A stretch of DNA of 64,000 nucleotides, taken from DASPKM01 sp963817075. Lineage in GTDB: Bacteria > Bacteroidota > Bacteroidia > Chitinophagales > Chitinophagaceae. The notes beneath the pieces were generated by a model. The model was not told where the DNA came from, did no database searches, and worked only from the letters and a program-made list of their open reading frames with translations. Shown piece by piece: positions 26,239-36,278 of this stretch; position 1 is the stretch's first letter; each line of letters begins with the position of its first letter. The position numbers were made by a program, and so were the translations under genes. The DNA lies in NCBI GenBank assembly GCA_963817075.1, contig CAWFMT010000005.1, positions 248,001 to 312,000 on the forward strand. Reading direction: 5' to 3'.

Positions 26239-28650
26239 ATGATCAAGAACTTTTTCAAGACAGCAATCAGGAATTTAAAAAGAAATAAGACCTATGCGTT
26301 AATAAACGTACTGGGACTTGCTGTAGGTATTGCTGCCTGTCTGCTTATATTCCTGGTGATCCAGTTTGAAACAAGCTTTGATAAATTTCACAGCAAGAGG
26401 GATAGCATATACAGGATCGGAAGTCAGTTCGTAAACGATGATGGAATTTCATATTCCGCAGGCATTTCTTTTCCTGCAGGTCCGGCAATGAGAATTGATT
26501 TTCCACAATTGAAAATTGTGGCTTCTATTTTTAGACGTGGAGGAGATCAAATAACTGTGATAGATCCCGCGACCAATCAACCAAAGAAGTTTACGGAAGC
26601 CATTTACTATGCAGAGCCTGAATTTTTTAAATTGTTCGATTTTCCATGGATAGCAGGTGATCCCTCTAAAGCACTATCCGAACCAAATTCTGTTGGACTC
26701 ACTCAGGAGCTTGCAAAGAAATATTTCGGCGATTGGAAAAATGCGATAGGCAAGACTTTCATCAGGGAAAATAAAGACGTTTATAAAGTTGCAGGTATAC
26801 TCAAGGACATACCTGCCAATAGTGATTTCCCATTGGGTATTGTTGTTTCTTATTCCACCCTGAAGACTATGGGCATTGGAAGAAATATGGAAGATTGGGT
26901 GAGTACATTTGGAGGAGCATCCACTTTTGTTCAATTCCCTGAAAATCTCACAGCAGAAAAATTTAATAAAGACCTCATAGCTTTCGCAAAAAGGCATAGA
27001 CCTGGTGAATATGTAAAAGACGTATTTGTTGCCCAGCCACTAATGGAAATTCATTATGATGATGAGTTTGGAAATTACCGTGGACATACATTCAGTAAAT
27101 CCCTGGTGAAAGCCTTATCTCTGATTGCATTATTTCTCTTGGTCATCGCTTGTGTGAATTTCATCAACCTGGCGACAGCCCAGGCTGTGAATCGCTCAAA
27201 AGAAGTTGGTGTGAGAAAAGTCTTAGGAAGCAACAGGCGTCAACTTGCATTCCAATTCCTGAGTGAAACAGCCCTCATAATTTTTACCTCGATTGTTGTT
27301 GCAGTAGCAATTGCATTTATCGCACTTCCCTTTCTGAATAAATTGCTGGAAGTTAAGATGAGCATGAACCTTGCAGAGAATCCAGTCATTCCCTTCCTGT
27401 TACTTGGAATTGGAATTGTTGTTACACTATTGTCCGGACTCTATCCAGCAATGATACTTTCCGGATTCAACCCTATAACAGCTTTGAAAAGTAAATTAAC
27501 TCCAAGGATGGTTGGAGGAATTTCATTGAGAAGAGGTCTGGTTGTTCTCCAGTTCGCCATTGCACACGTACTCATCATCGGAACCTTGATTGTGGTTAGC
27601 CAGATGGACTATTTCAGAAGAGCGTCACTGGGATTTGAAAAAGCTTCAATTGTAAATGTGCCTGTACCTGGCGATAGTGTAAGTCAGATCAAGTTTGATC
27701 ATGTTAAAGACCAGCTGTTACAGAATCCCGACATTCTCCTTGTTAGTTACAGTTATGCTGCACCCTCCTCTGATGGTAATTGGAATAGCGATTTTAAATT
27801 CAACCATTCTCCCAAGAATACAAACTTCAGTGCAAATCTTAAATGGGCTGATGCGGATTATTTCAAAACTTACAATATTCCATTTGTTGCGGGAAGGCCA
27901 TATAATAAGAGTGATACCGTTCGGGAGTTTGTAGTGAATGAAACTTTATTAAAGAGACTAGGAATAACAAATCCGCAGGATGCAATTGGAAAGCAATTGG
28001 ATTTCTGGGATGGGAATAAAGTAGCCCAAATAGTTGGAGTGATCCGCGATTTCAATTCTTATTCTCTTCGGGAACCAATGGCACCTGTGGTATTAGGAAG
28101 CTGGAAAGATGTATATCAAACACTCAATATTCGCATCCAGCCTGGTAAAGAAAAAACTGTACTTGCTTCTGTGGAAAAAACCTGGAATGCAGCCTTCCCT
28201 GATTATGTTTATTCCTTTGAATTTCTGGATGAAACAATTGCCAATTTTTACAGGCAGGAAAATCAACTTTCACAACTCTATAAAATTTTTGCAGGCATTG
28301 CCATTTTTATATCCTGCCTCGGGCTGTACGGCCTGGTTTCTTTCATGGCAGTTCAGCGCACCAAGGAAGTAGGTATCAGGAAAGTGTTGGGAGCGGGTGC
28401 CGGTAGCATCATCTATCTTTTTTCGAAAGAATTTACTCTGTTGATAGCCATTGCTTTTGTAATAGCAAGTCCACTTGCTTATTATTTCATGCATAAGTGG
28501 TTGGAGAATTTTACTTATAAAGTGGACCTGGGAATCGGGGTTTTTCTGGTAGCGATACTGTTTTCCATTTTCATCGCGTGGATAACAGTTGGATACAGGG
28601 CAATACGAGCAGCGATGGCAAATCCTGTGAAGAGTCTGAGAACTGAATGA
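26239..28650 (+). CDS. MacB/FtsX-type ABC permease 4
   Basis: An 803-residue permease. First loop SKEVGVRKVLGS near residue 320, preceded by CVNFINLATAQA. The second loop TKEVGIRKVLGAG ends in Gly where most copies have Ser, Thr or Asn. In the first periplasmic domain the usual I-T-E-x-x-A-K-K motif is VGLTQELAKKYFGDWKNAIG. The second domain shares KSDTVREFVVNE and IVGVIRDFNSYSLREP with copy 16 (QSDTVREYLVNE, IVGVLADINSKSLHET), so these two form a subfamily although twelve genes apart. Helix 8 starts DLGIGVFLVAILF, lacking the usual W-W-V-F pair. The last 42 bases of the gene and the following spacer are nearly the same as the end of permease 5 and its spacer. Confidence 0.92.
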   Translation: MIKNFFKTAIRNLKRNKTYALINVLGLAVGIAACLLIFLVIQFETSFDKFHSKRDSIYRIGSQFVNDDGISYSAGISFPAGPAMRIDFPQLKIVASIFRRGGDQITVIDPATNQPKKFTEAIYYAEPEFFKLFDFPWIAGDPSKALSEPNSVGLTQELAKKYFGDWKNAIGKTFIRENKDVYKVAGILKDIPANSDFPLGIVVSYSTLKTMGIGRNMEDWVSTFGGASTFVQFPENLTAEKFNKDLIAFAKRHRPGEYVKDVFVAQPLMEIHYDDEFGNYRGHTFSKSLVKALSLIALFLLVIACVNFINLATAQAVNRSKEVGVRKVLGSNRRQLAFQFLSETALIIFTSIVVAVAIAFIALPFLNKLLEVKMSMNLAENPVIPFLLLGIGIVVTLLSGLYPAMILSGFNPITALKSKLTPRMVGGISLRRGLVVLQFAIAHVLIIGTLIVVSQMDYFRRASLGFEKASIVNVPVPGDSVSQIKFDHVKDQLLQNPDILLVSYSYAAPSSDGNWNSDFKFNHSPKNTNFSANLKWADADYFKTYNIPFVAGRPYNKSDTVREFVVNETLLKRLGITNPQDAIGKQLDFWDGNKVAQIVGVIRDFNSYSLREPMAPVVLGSWKDVYQTLNIRIQPGKEKTVLASVEKTWNAAFPDYVYSFEFLDETIANFYRQENQLSQLYKIFAGIAIFISCLGLYGLVSFMAVQRTKEVGIRKVLGAGAGSIIYLFSKEFTLLIAIAFVIASPLAYYFMHKWLENFTYKVDLGIGVFLVAILFSIFIAWITVGYRAIRAAMANPVKSLRTE

Positions 28651-28744
28651 GTTTCGGGTTTAGTGTTTCGAGTTTAGGGTTTGACCAACTCACGATTCAC
28701 GACTCACGATCAAAGATTAGTGATTAACAATCATACATCAAACT
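28651..28744. repeat. spacer after permease 4, twin of the spacer after permease 5
   Basis: Contains gtttcgggtttagtgtttcg, then agggtttgaccaactcacga, a heptamer run of ttcacgactcacg, and aacaatcatacatcaaact before the ATG. Relative to 31130-31216 it has one extra 14-bp gtttcg-type unit, lacks one 7-bp heptamer, and differs at one base. Confidence 0.8.
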
Positions 28745-31129
28745 ATGCTCAGGAACTACTTCAAGATCGCGTGGCGGAACTTATGGAAGAATAAAACCTT
28801 CACAGCACTGAATCTTGGCGGACTCACCATCAGCCTATGCGTTTGCCTGATGATCTTCTTCTGGGTCAAAGACGAATTGAATTATGATACCGCAGCTTCA
28901 AACGCTGATCGTGTACACCGCGTGAGTTTGATTCTTGAAGCCGCCAACCAGCCAAACAAAGAATTTGCTGTCACATCTCCTATGCTGGCCCCTGTACTGG
29001 TGCAGGATTTTCCAGAGATTGAAAAAGCAGTCCGGATTGCTCGTTCAAGTGTTTTGATCGGGCATGAGCAGGAACATTTCTTTACTGATAAAATATTCTT
29101 CGCGGATGATAACTTTTTTGAAGTTTTTGGTTATACCCTTCTGCAAGGTGATGCCCGATCAGTATTGAAGGGAACTAATGCGGTTGTCCTTACTGAAACC
29201 ATTGCCAAAAAGTTATTTGGAACTGTTGAGAATGCAGTTGGTAAAACCATCACAAGTAATGATACCACCTTGCTTAATGTCACAGGTGTTGCAAAAGATC
29301 TTCCTTCCAATAACCATTTCCATTTTGATGCTGTGGCTTCAATTACACGTTTAAGCCCCAATTCACTCCAGGGTTGGTGGAACGATAGCTATTACACCTA
29401 TATATTATTAAAAGATGCCAGGTCTGCCTCTTCCCTGCAATCAAAGATTGCAACCATCATGGATAAATACAATGCGAAGCAGAACAAGGAAATTGGTTTG
29501 AGAGGCCTTCATTTCTTGCAGCCTCTGAAAAGCATTCATCTCAAGTCAGACCTGCGCGCAGAATTGGAACCTAATGGCAAAATGAGCACCCTTAAGATAT
29601 TTATCGGTATTGGGATTTTCCTGTTAGTGGTTGCCTGCATCAACTATATCAATCTGACTACTGCAATCTCTTTCAGAAGAGCCAAGGAAATTGGTATGAG
29701 AAAAGTTTCAGGAGCAGTTTTCTCTCAATTGTTTTCTCAATTCCTCATTGAATCGGTTCTTATAACATTAACAGCCCTGATCATAGCACTCGGATTATCA
29801 CAATTATGCTTACCATTTTTTAATCAGATTGCCGGTTCTTCAATTTCTTTAAGTAGCCATCTGTCATTAGAAGTCATAGTCATCTTAATTGCATTTGCAA
29901 TTCTTTTAGGAATTGTTTCGGGCCTATACCCTGCCGCTTATCTCGCAGGTGTTCGTCCTGTGAAGGCATTAAAGAAAATAACGGAAAAACATAAGGGATC
30001 ATTTTCATTGCGACAAGTGCTTGTGGTTTCACAATTCAGTCTATCTATCATTTTGATCATCGCGACAATTGTTGCTTTAAAGCAATTGCGATATATGCAA
30101 TCGCAGAATCTTGGATTTGATAAGGAGCAGGTAATTGCATTCCCATTACGAAACCAGGCTGAGGCTCTTGCAAAGGAAACCATCAAGGAAGAATTCAGGA
30201 AGATCAGTGGCGTAAGTCAGGCAACCTCCTCATCATCTACCCCGGGAAAAAGACTTAGCAATATCACGGTGCTTCCGGAAGGAGTTCCAGCGGATCATAT
30301 TCAAACTATGAACACACTGGCCATTGATTATGATTTTATTGAAACTTATAAATTGAAGATTACAGCAGGGAGAGCCTTTTCTTCAAATTTTAATGATTCA
30401 TCAGTTTTTATACTCAACGAAACCGCGGTAAAAGAATTGGGTTGGGGTTCCCCTCAAAATGCAATTGGAAAAGGTTTCAACTGGGGACTTGGAAAGGAAG
30501 GGAAAATTATAGGCGTAGTACAGGATTTTCACTTCAACTCTTTACAGCAAAAAGTAATGCCTGTTGTGATGCATCTTCTTGGCACCAATTGGTATGATTA
30601 TGTTTCTGTGAGGGTCAACACTTCAAATACAAGGCAGATTATCGGGGGATTGCAGAGCAGCTGGACAAAAATGTTTCCAAGTCATCCTTTTGAATACTTT
30701 TTTGTTGATGAGGATTATGACAAACAATATCAGACGGAACAACGACTAACCAACTTATCGATAATATTTTCCATGCTAACCATTTTCATTTCCTGTCTCG
30801 GTCTTTTGGGATTGGTGATGGTAGCTGTTGCACACCGTACCAAAGAGATTGGCGTGCGGAAAGTGCTTGGAGCTTCAGTTTCAGGAATAACTGTACTGCT
30901 TTCAAAAGATTTTTTGAAGCTAGTTGGGATCGCATTGATTATCGCTTCTCCGGTAGCCTGGTGGCTCATGAATACCTGGCTGCAGGAGTTTGCATTTAGA
31001 ATAACTATTCCAATGTGGGTATTTGGGTTAGCGGGACTATTGGCTGTATCGATTGCTGTTATAACTATCAGCTTTCGGGCAATTGCAGCAGCGATGGCAA
31101 ATCCTGTGAAGAGTCTGAGAACTGAATGA
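28745..31129 (+). CDS. MacB/FtsX-type ABC permease 5
   Basis: A 794-residue permease. Helix 1 reads GGLTISLCVCLMIFFWV: the second Gly of the G-L-x-x-G pattern is Ser, unique in the array. First loop AKEIGMRKVSGA near residue 313 after CINYINLTTAIS. In the second half, LVMVAVAHRTKEIGVRKVLG has His where most copies have Gln, Arg or Asn. The first periplasmic domain has AVVLTETIAKKLFGTVENAV; the second has TAGRAFSSNFNDSS (a shortened loop), NETAVKELGWGSP and GVVQDFHFNSL. The helix 4 exit is GLYPAAYLAGVRPVKALKK instead of the usual S-S-F-x-P, an altered cytoplasmic turn. Tail NPVKSLRTE with codons identical to those of permease 4. Confidence 0.92.
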   Translation: MLRNYFKIAWRNLWKNKTFTALNLGGLTISLCVCLMIFFWVKDELNYDTAASNADRVHRVSLILEAANQPNKEFAVTSPMLAPVLVQDFPEIEKAVRIARSSVLIGHEQEHFFTDKIFFADDNFFEVFGYTLLQGDARSVLKGTNAVVLTETIAKKLFGTVENAVGKTITSNDTTLLNVTGVAKDLPSNNHFHFDAVASITRLSPNSLQGWWNDSYYTYILLKDARSASSLQSKIATIMDKYNAKQNKEIGLRGLHFLQPLKSIHLKSDLRAELEPNGKMSTLKIFIGIGIFLLVVACINYINLTTAISFRRAKEIGMRKVSGAVFSQLFSQFLIESVLITLTALIIALGLSQLCLPFFNQIAGSSISLSSHLSLEVIVILIAFAILLGIVSGLYPAAYLAGVRPVKALKKITEKHKGSFSLRQVLVVSQFSLSIILIIATIVALKQLRYMQSQNLGFDKEQVIAFPLRNQAEALAKETIKEEFRKISGVSQATSSSSTPGKRLSNITVLPEGVPADHIQTMNTLAIDYDFIETYKLKITAGRAFSSNFNDSSVFILNETAVKELGWGSPQNAIGKGFNWGLGKEGKIIGVVQDFHFNSLQQKVMPVVMHLLGTNWYDYVSVRVNTSNTRQIIGGLQSSWTKMFPSHPFEYFFVDEDYDKQYQTEQRLTNLSIIFSMLTIFISCLGLLGLVMVAVAHRTKEIGVRKVLGASVSGITVLLSKDFLKLVGIALIIASPVAWWLMNTWLQEFAFRITIPMWVFGLAGLLAVSIAVITISFRAIAAAMANPVKSLRTE

Positions 31130-31216
31130 GTTTCGAGTTTAGGGTTTGACCAACTCACGATTCACGACTCACGACTCACGATCAAAGGTTAGTGATTAAC
31201 AATCATACATCAAACT
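31130..31216. repeat. spacer after permease 5, twin of the spacer after permease 4
   Basis: Nearly the same as 28651-28744. Identity begins inside the upstream genes (28609 and 31088, the last 42 bases) and runs into the first codons of the next genes (atgctcag). This is a recent duplication or conversion footprint. Confidence 0.8.
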
Positions 31217-33685
31217 ATGCTCAGAAATTATTTCAAACTAGCGTGGAGAAACATCCAGAGAAATAAAGTCAACAGCTTTATTAATATCTCAGGTCTGGGC
31301 ATTGGTTTGGCTTCTGCGATTTTTATCTTCCTCTATGTTCAGGATGAAATAAAATTTGATAAATTTCTTGACAAATCAAGTCAGATCTACCAGGTAAACC
31401 TGGATGCCAATTTCTCAGGCGAGGAATTTCACACTGCGAATACCCCTCCTCCAATAGGAGAAGAACTTACGAAAGCATTTCCTGAAGTTCAATCATACGC
31501 AAGAGTTTACAGGCCGGGTGATGCAATTGTTCGGTCAGAGAATAAGAATAGGTCAGATAATTACTTTACAGAGACAAGTATACTTGGAGTTGATTCCAAC
31601 TTCCTGGAACTCTTTTCTTTTAAATTGCTGGAAGGCTCACCAACAACCTGTCTTTTACAACCAGAAGCTGTTGTTATTACTGAAACAGTGGCAAAAAAAT
31701 ATTTTGGTAATCAGCCGGCCCTCGGACAAACACTTTTATTTGGCAACGAGAAAAAGCCTTTCAAAATAACTGCAATCCTTAAGGATATACCCCCGCACTC
31801 ATCTTTCCAATTCGACATATTACGTCCCATGTCTTCCTACCCTGTAGTTAAAAGATTTCATTGGAGTTGGGTTTGGCTGCAGGTTGCAACCTATGTAAAA
31901 CTAAGGGATGACATTGCAGGTGTTGAATCCGTTAAAAAACTGGAAGCAAAATTCCCAGCCATGGTTACGAAGCAGGGCGCAACAGCTTTCAGAAGGGTTG
32001 GTATGTCGCTGGAAGAATTGCAAAAGAAAGGTGGCAAATGGAATTTGGAACTCATGCCATTTACCAAAGTGCATCTTCACTCTGCGGATGTTGGCTCAAG
32101 AATGAGAACTCTCGGAGATATCAAATATGTAAAAATCTTCTCAGTAATCGCTGTATTTATAATTATCCTGGCATGTGTGAATTTCATGAACCTTTCCACG
32201 GCACAATCAACAAAACGAGCCAAGGAAGTAGGAATCCGAAAAGTATTAGGATCCGTGAAAGGACAATTGATCCGCCAATTCTTCGGGGAAGCATTAATTT
32301 TTGTCCTGATCTCGGCTTTTATCGCCATCGCGATCGTCATATTGTTCCTCAATCCTTTTAATGAGCTCTCTGGTAAGCAGCTTTCTTTTGGATTACTGAC
32401 TGAAATGCAATTCTGGTTATATTTTCTTTCACTGATCGTCATTACAAGTTTATTGGCGGCCAGTTATCCAGCCTTCTATTTAAGCAAGTTCAAGCCAGTA
32501 TCTGTATTAAAAGGAAAAATAGAACGTACAAATCTTGGTAATCTTCTAATAAGAAATGGAATGGTGATATTTCAATTCACTGTATCCACAGGGCTAATCA
32601 TTTGTACAATAATTGTCTCCCAGCAACTAGAATTCATTCGAAAAACCGACCTGGGATTGAACAAAGAAAACAGCATTGTTATTGCAAATTCAAACCGACT
32701 TCTGAAAAATGAGGAAGCATTCAGACAGGAGATTAGCCAATTCTCAGAAATCGCTGACGCAACAACTACCTCAAGCATTCCTACCAAGAATTGGTTTGGA
32801 GACCGCTATGAACCAGAGGCTACGGATAAAGAAGATGTAGTAAAAGAAATTATGCTGGCCTCTTTTCTCACTGATGAAAAATTCATTCCTACGCTTGAAC
32901 TGAAATTACTGAAGGGCAGAAATTTCTCTAAAGATTTCAATGATTCTACTTCAATAATAATTAATGAAACAGCGGCGAAAGAAATTGGATGGAAAGATCC
33001 AATAGGGAAATGGATGCAATATCCAGGAAATGGAAATCAGCGATTCATGGTGATTGGAGTGGTAAAGGATTTTAATTTCGAATCCTTCCGAAATGCCATC
33101 CTCCCATTTGCATTATTTCACCATACCTCACAGACCTATCAACTTGGTACCTCTTTTATTGTTGCAAAAGCAAATTCAGCCGATTTGAGGAATACAATTG
33201 AAAAGTTGAAGTCGAAATGGAAATCATTTGCCCCCGATCTGCCTTTTGATTACAGCTTCCTGGATGAAGAATTTGATGCGATGTACAAATCCGATCAACG
33301 GATGGGTGCTGTATTCAGCCTGTTTACAATGCTTTCGATTTTTGTTGCCTGCCTTGGTCTCTTCGGATTGGCAATGTTTACTGCCGAAAGAAGGATCAAG
33401 GAAATTGGAGTGAGAAAAGTACTTGGAGCTAGTGTTGAAGGATTAGTAGGACTGCTTGCAAAGGACTTCGTCAAATTAGTTCTCCTTGGAGCCCTGATCG
33501 CGATTCCACTTGCATGGGTTTCCATGAATAAATGGCTCGAAGTATTTGTTTACAGAATAAAGATTGAATGGTGGGTTTTTGGACTTGCTATTGCGATTGC
33601 CCTCTTGATTGCTTTGATCACAATAAGTTATCAATCAATCAGGGCTGCGACTGCAAATCCGGTGAAAAGTTTGAGGACGGAATGA
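31217..33685 (+). CDS. MacB/FtsX-type ABC permease 6
   Basis: At 822 residues this is the longest complete copy. The extra length is in the first periplasmic domain, which contains an added charged segment (RVGMSLEELQKKGGKWNLEL, about 272-291) just before the return to helix 2; similar K-x-M/L-x-E segments appear in copies 9 and 10. First loop AKEVGIRKVLGS near residue 335. The usual G-S-Y-P-A exit of helix 4 is AASYPAFYLSKFKPVSVLKG. The second domain has LKGRNFSKDFNDSTS and GVVKDFNFESFRN. Second loop IKEIGVRKVLGAS. The helix 7/8 connection is KWLEVFVYRIKIEWW, with Val-Phe-Val replacing the common D-F-A. Tail NPVKSLRTE. Confidence 0.93.
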   Translation: MLRNYFKLAWRNIQRNKVNSFINISGLGIGLASAIFIFLYVQDEIKFDKFLDKSSQIYQVNLDANFSGEEFHTANTPPPIGEELTKAFPEVQSYARVYRPGDAIVRSENKNRSDNYFTETSILGVDSNFLELFSFKLLEGSPTTCLLQPEAVVITETVAKKYFGNQPALGQTLLFGNEKKPFKITAILKDIPPHSSFQFDILRPMSSYPVVKRFHWSWVWLQVATYVKLRDDIAGVESVKKLEAKFPAMVTKQGATAFRRVGMSLEELQKKGGKWNLELMPFTKVHLHSADVGSRMRTLGDIKYVKIFSVIAVFIIILACVNFMNLSTAQSTKRAKEVGIRKVLGSVKGQLIRQFFGEALIFVLISAFIAIAIVILFLNPFNELSGKQLSFGLLTEMQFWLYFLSLIVITSLLAASYPAFYLSKFKPVSVLKGKIERTNLGNLLIRNGMVIFQFTVSTGLIICTIIVSQQLEFIRKTDLGLNKENSIVIANSNRLLKNEEAFRQEISQFSEIADATTTSSIPTKNWFGDRYEPEATDKEDVVKEIMLASFLTDEKFIPTLELKLLKGRNFSKDFNDSTSIIINETAAKEIGWKDPIGKWMQYPGNGNQRFMVIGVVKDFNFESFRNAILPFALFHHTSQTYQLGTSFIVAKANSADLRNTIEKLKSKWKSFAPDLPFDYSFLDEEFDAMYKSDQRMGAVFSLFTMLSIFVACLGLFGLAMFTAERRIKEIGVRKVLGASVEGLVGLLAKDFVKLVLLGALIAIPLAWVSMNKWLEVFVYRIKIEWWVFGLAIAIALLIALITISYQSIRAATANPVKSLRTE

Positions 33686-33720
33686 ACAATTTGAAAATTT
33701 GAAAATTTGAAAATGAAGAT

Positions 33721-33801
33721 TTTAACCGCAAAGGCGCAAGGGCGCAAAGTTACGCTAGGTTTCCTTGCGATGCCTGGCGCCATAGCGTCTTGGCGGTTAA
33801 A
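33721..33801. repeat. GC-rich dispersed inverted element after permease 6 (best preserved)
   Basis: The ends tttaaccgc (33721-33729) and gcggttaaa (33793-33801) are perfect complements. Pairing continues inward for about 16 positions with two mismatches. It is preceded by ttgaaaatttgaaaatttg at 33691-33710. It may fold in RNA and terminate, process or protect the transcript; none of this is shown. Confidence 0.75.
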
Positions 33802-33826
33802 TTAAATTGTACTAATCACCAAAGTC

Positions 33827-36187
33827 ATGATAGCAAATTTTTTGAAGGTCGCTTTTCGTCATCTGAAAAAGAATAAAGGATATTCCTTCATTAACATGAT
33901 TGGATTGTCTCTTGGCATGGCATGCGCTATCCTGATTCTTATTTGGGTCAACGATGAAATTCAGTATAACAAGTTTCACAAGAACTATTCTGACCTTTAT
34001 CAGGTGTTGGAAACCCAATCCTATGATGGAAAGAAGTTCACTTTTGCAGCGATGCCGGGAGGTTTTGGACCTGCTGTTAAACAGGAGCTTCCTGAAATAC
34101 AATATGCAGCCCGTACCGACTGGGGTACTCGGGCTTTGTTTACGCTGGGAGAAAAATCCATCTATGAAGTGGGACACTATGCAGACCCGGATTTTCTGAA
34201 GATGTTCTCCTTCCCTCTCATTAAAGGACAGGCAGAAAAGCAATTGCTTGATCCAACCTCCATTGTGATCACAGATGTAATGGCGGAAAAATTCTTCGGA
34301 AAGCAGGATCCAATTGGCAAAACACTCAAGGTAAATAACGATAAACTTTATACGATCACCGGTGTTGTAAAACAACCACCAACAAACAGCAGTTTAAGAT
34401 TTTCCTGGTTAACAACCTTCAAATCCTATGTCGAGCGGAATCAATGGTTGGAGTCATGGGGAAATAACGGTATTCAAACTTTTGTGCAGCTTAAGCCAGG
34501 GACAGATATTTCTAAAGTCAATAAGAAATTTTATTCCTTCATTCAAAGCAAGGACACAAGTGCTGTTGCTCGTCCATTTTTGTTTTCTGTAGATGATTGG
34601 AGACTCCGCGGCAATTTTGAAGAAGGCAAGCAGGTAGGCGGAAGAATAGAATACGTTCGTCTTTTCAGCATCATTGCCCTAATGATCATCGTAATTGCCT
34701 GCATCAATTTCATGAACCTTGCTACAGCAAGATCAGAACAGCGTGCAAAAGAAGTAGGTGTAAGAAAAGTTATGGGAGCAGGACGAGGAGTCCTTATGAA
34801 ACAATTTTTTGGCGAATCAATCGTGATGTCCTTTGCAGCGATGATTCTTGCAGGCCTGATCGTCTTTCTTGTTCTTCCTGCATTTAATAATCTGGTAGAG
34901 AAAAAATTAGCATTTGATTTCAATAATCAGGTAATCTGGCTTGGATTGCCATTAATTGCTCTGGTGTGTGGAACTCTTGCCGGTAGTTATCCTTCCATCT
35001 ACCTCTCCTCTTTCAATCCAACAACGGTGTTCAAGGGATTAAGAATAGGCAAGAATTCTTCCGTAACCTATATAAGAAAAGGATTGGTTGTAATTCAATT
35101 TGTGATTTCCATTGTTCTGATCATAAGCACTATAATCATCTATCGTCAAATCCAGCATGTCAAGGATCGCCAGCTTGGATTCGACAAAGACCAGATCATT
35201 TATAGCGGACTTCGTGGTGACATGGATAAGCATTTTGCGGCGATCAGGCAGGATCTGCTCAGTTCAGGTGTGGTTGAAAATGCAGCAGTTTCAAACAGCA
35301 GGGTACTTGAATTAGGTAGTAGTTCCGCCGATTTTAGCTGGCAGGGAAAAAATCCTTCCTCACAGGTATTGGTTACCACAGAATGGGTGAGTCCAGAATA
35401 TATTTCAACAATGAAGATGCAGTTGAAGGCTGGTCGTGATTTTTATACCGATGGGGTTATCGATTCTACAAACGTGATCGTGAATGAAACCTTTGCCAGG
35501 ATCATGGGCAAAGAAAATCCCGTCGGTCATTGGCTTAAAAGAGACGACAACAGACAGCTCCAGATCGTTGGCATGGTGAAGGATTTTATTTATAACGATA
35601 TGTACAAGAAACCGGAACCCCTGATCCTGTTTTGTCAGCCCAGCTCTGTGAATATTCTCCTGGTAAGACTAAAGGAAACCAAGGATGCCAGGAATGCCCT
35701 CGCGAAGGTTGAAGGCATAGTTAAGAAACATGCTCCTGGATATCCCTTCGAATACAAATTCATGGATGAAGAATTCAACAATTTATTCAAAAGTGAAATG
35801 CTTATTGGAAAACTTTCAAGACTATTTGCTTTCCTCACGATTCTTATCTCATGCCTTGGATTATTCGGACTGGCTGCGTACACAGCAGAACGCCGTACAA
35901 AAGAAATTGGAATTAGAAAAGTGCTTGGTGCTTCTATTGGAAATGTAATTGGTCTATTATCAAAAGATTTCCTTCGGTTGGTTGGTATTGCGTCTGTGAT
36001 TGCATTTCCATTGGCGTATTGGGCAATGAATAGTTGGTTACAGGATTTTGCATATAGAGTCAAAATCAGCTGGTGGATATTTATTGTTGCAGGTGTGCTG
36101 GCCCTGGTTATTGCTCTTTTAACTGTGAGTTTTCAGGCTGTCAAGGCAGCAGTAATGAATCCGGTGAAGAGCCTCAGAACAGAATAG
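33827..36187 (+). CDS. MacB/FtsX-type ABC permease 7
   Basis: The shortest complete copy (786 residues), in the subfamily of copies 2 and 13: DDWRLRGNFEEGKQ precedes helix 2, and FSWQGKNPSS is in the second domain. The first loop AKEVGVRKVMGA lies near residue 307 and is followed by GRGVLMKQFFGES. The motif GMVKDFIYNDMYKKPEPLIL replaces the common K-D-F-H-F region. Second loop TKEIGIRKVLGAS. It starts MIANFLKVAFRHLKKNKGYS, with His in place of the nearly invariant Asn of R-N-L. The second domain also has KAGRDFYTDGVIDSTN, an inserted Gly-Val-Ile where others have two or three acidic residues. Tail NPVKSLRTE. Confidence 0.92.
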   Translation: MIANFLKVAFRHLKKNKGYSFINMIGLSLGMACAILILIWVNDEIQYNKFHKNYSDLYQVLETQSYDGKKFTFAAMPGGFGPAVKQELPEIQYAARTDWGTRALFTLGEKSIYEVGHYADPDFLKMFSFPLIKGQAEKQLLDPTSIVITDVMAEKFFGKQDPIGKTLKVNNDKLYTITGVVKQPPTNSSLRFSWLTTFKSYVERNQWLESWGNNGIQTFVQLKPGTDISKVNKKFYSFIQSKDTSAVARPFLFSVDDWRLRGNFEEGKQVGGRIEYVRLFSIIALMIIVIACINFMNLATARSEQRAKEVGVRKVMGAGRGVLMKQFFGESIVMSFAAMILAGLIVFLVLPAFNNLVEKKLAFDFNNQVIWLGLPLIALVCGTLAGSYPSIYLSSFNPTTVFKGLRIGKNSSVTYIRKGLVVIQFVISIVLIISTIIIYRQIQHVKDRQLGFDKDQIIYSGLRGDMDKHFAAIRQDLLSSGVVENAAVSNSRVLELGSSSADFSWQGKNPSSQVLVTTEWVSPEYISTMKMQLKAGRDFYTDGVIDSTNVIVNETFARIMGKENPVGHWLKRDDNRQLQIVGMVKDFIYNDMYKKPEPLILFCQPSSVNILLVRLKETKDARNALAKVEGIVKKHAPGYPFEYKFMDEEFNNLFKSEMLIGKLSRLFAFLTILISCLGLFGLAAYTAERRTKEIGIRKVLGASIGNVIGLLSKDFLRLVGIASVIAFPLAYWAMNSWLQDFAYRVKISWWIFIVAGVLALVIALLTVSFQAVKAAVMNPVKSLRTE

Positions 36188-36278
36188 TTCGAGAGTTTGA
36201 ATGTTTGATTGTTTGATTGTTTATGGTAAAAAATAATTTTTCATTTTACATTTTTCATTTTGCATTCATCTAAATATT
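36188..36278. repeat. AT-rich spacer after permease 7
   Basis: Two parts: tttgaatgtttgattgtttg reiterations, then tttttcattttacatttttc and attttgcattc. This AT-rich type recurs after copies 14, 15, 17 and 18. Confidence 0.6.

Noticed and set aside
28685..31185. Heptamer runs such as ttcacgactcacg considered as a CRISPR array
   Set aside because: The repeats are direct and contiguous without unique spacers, far shorter than CRISPR repeats, and no cas genes are present.
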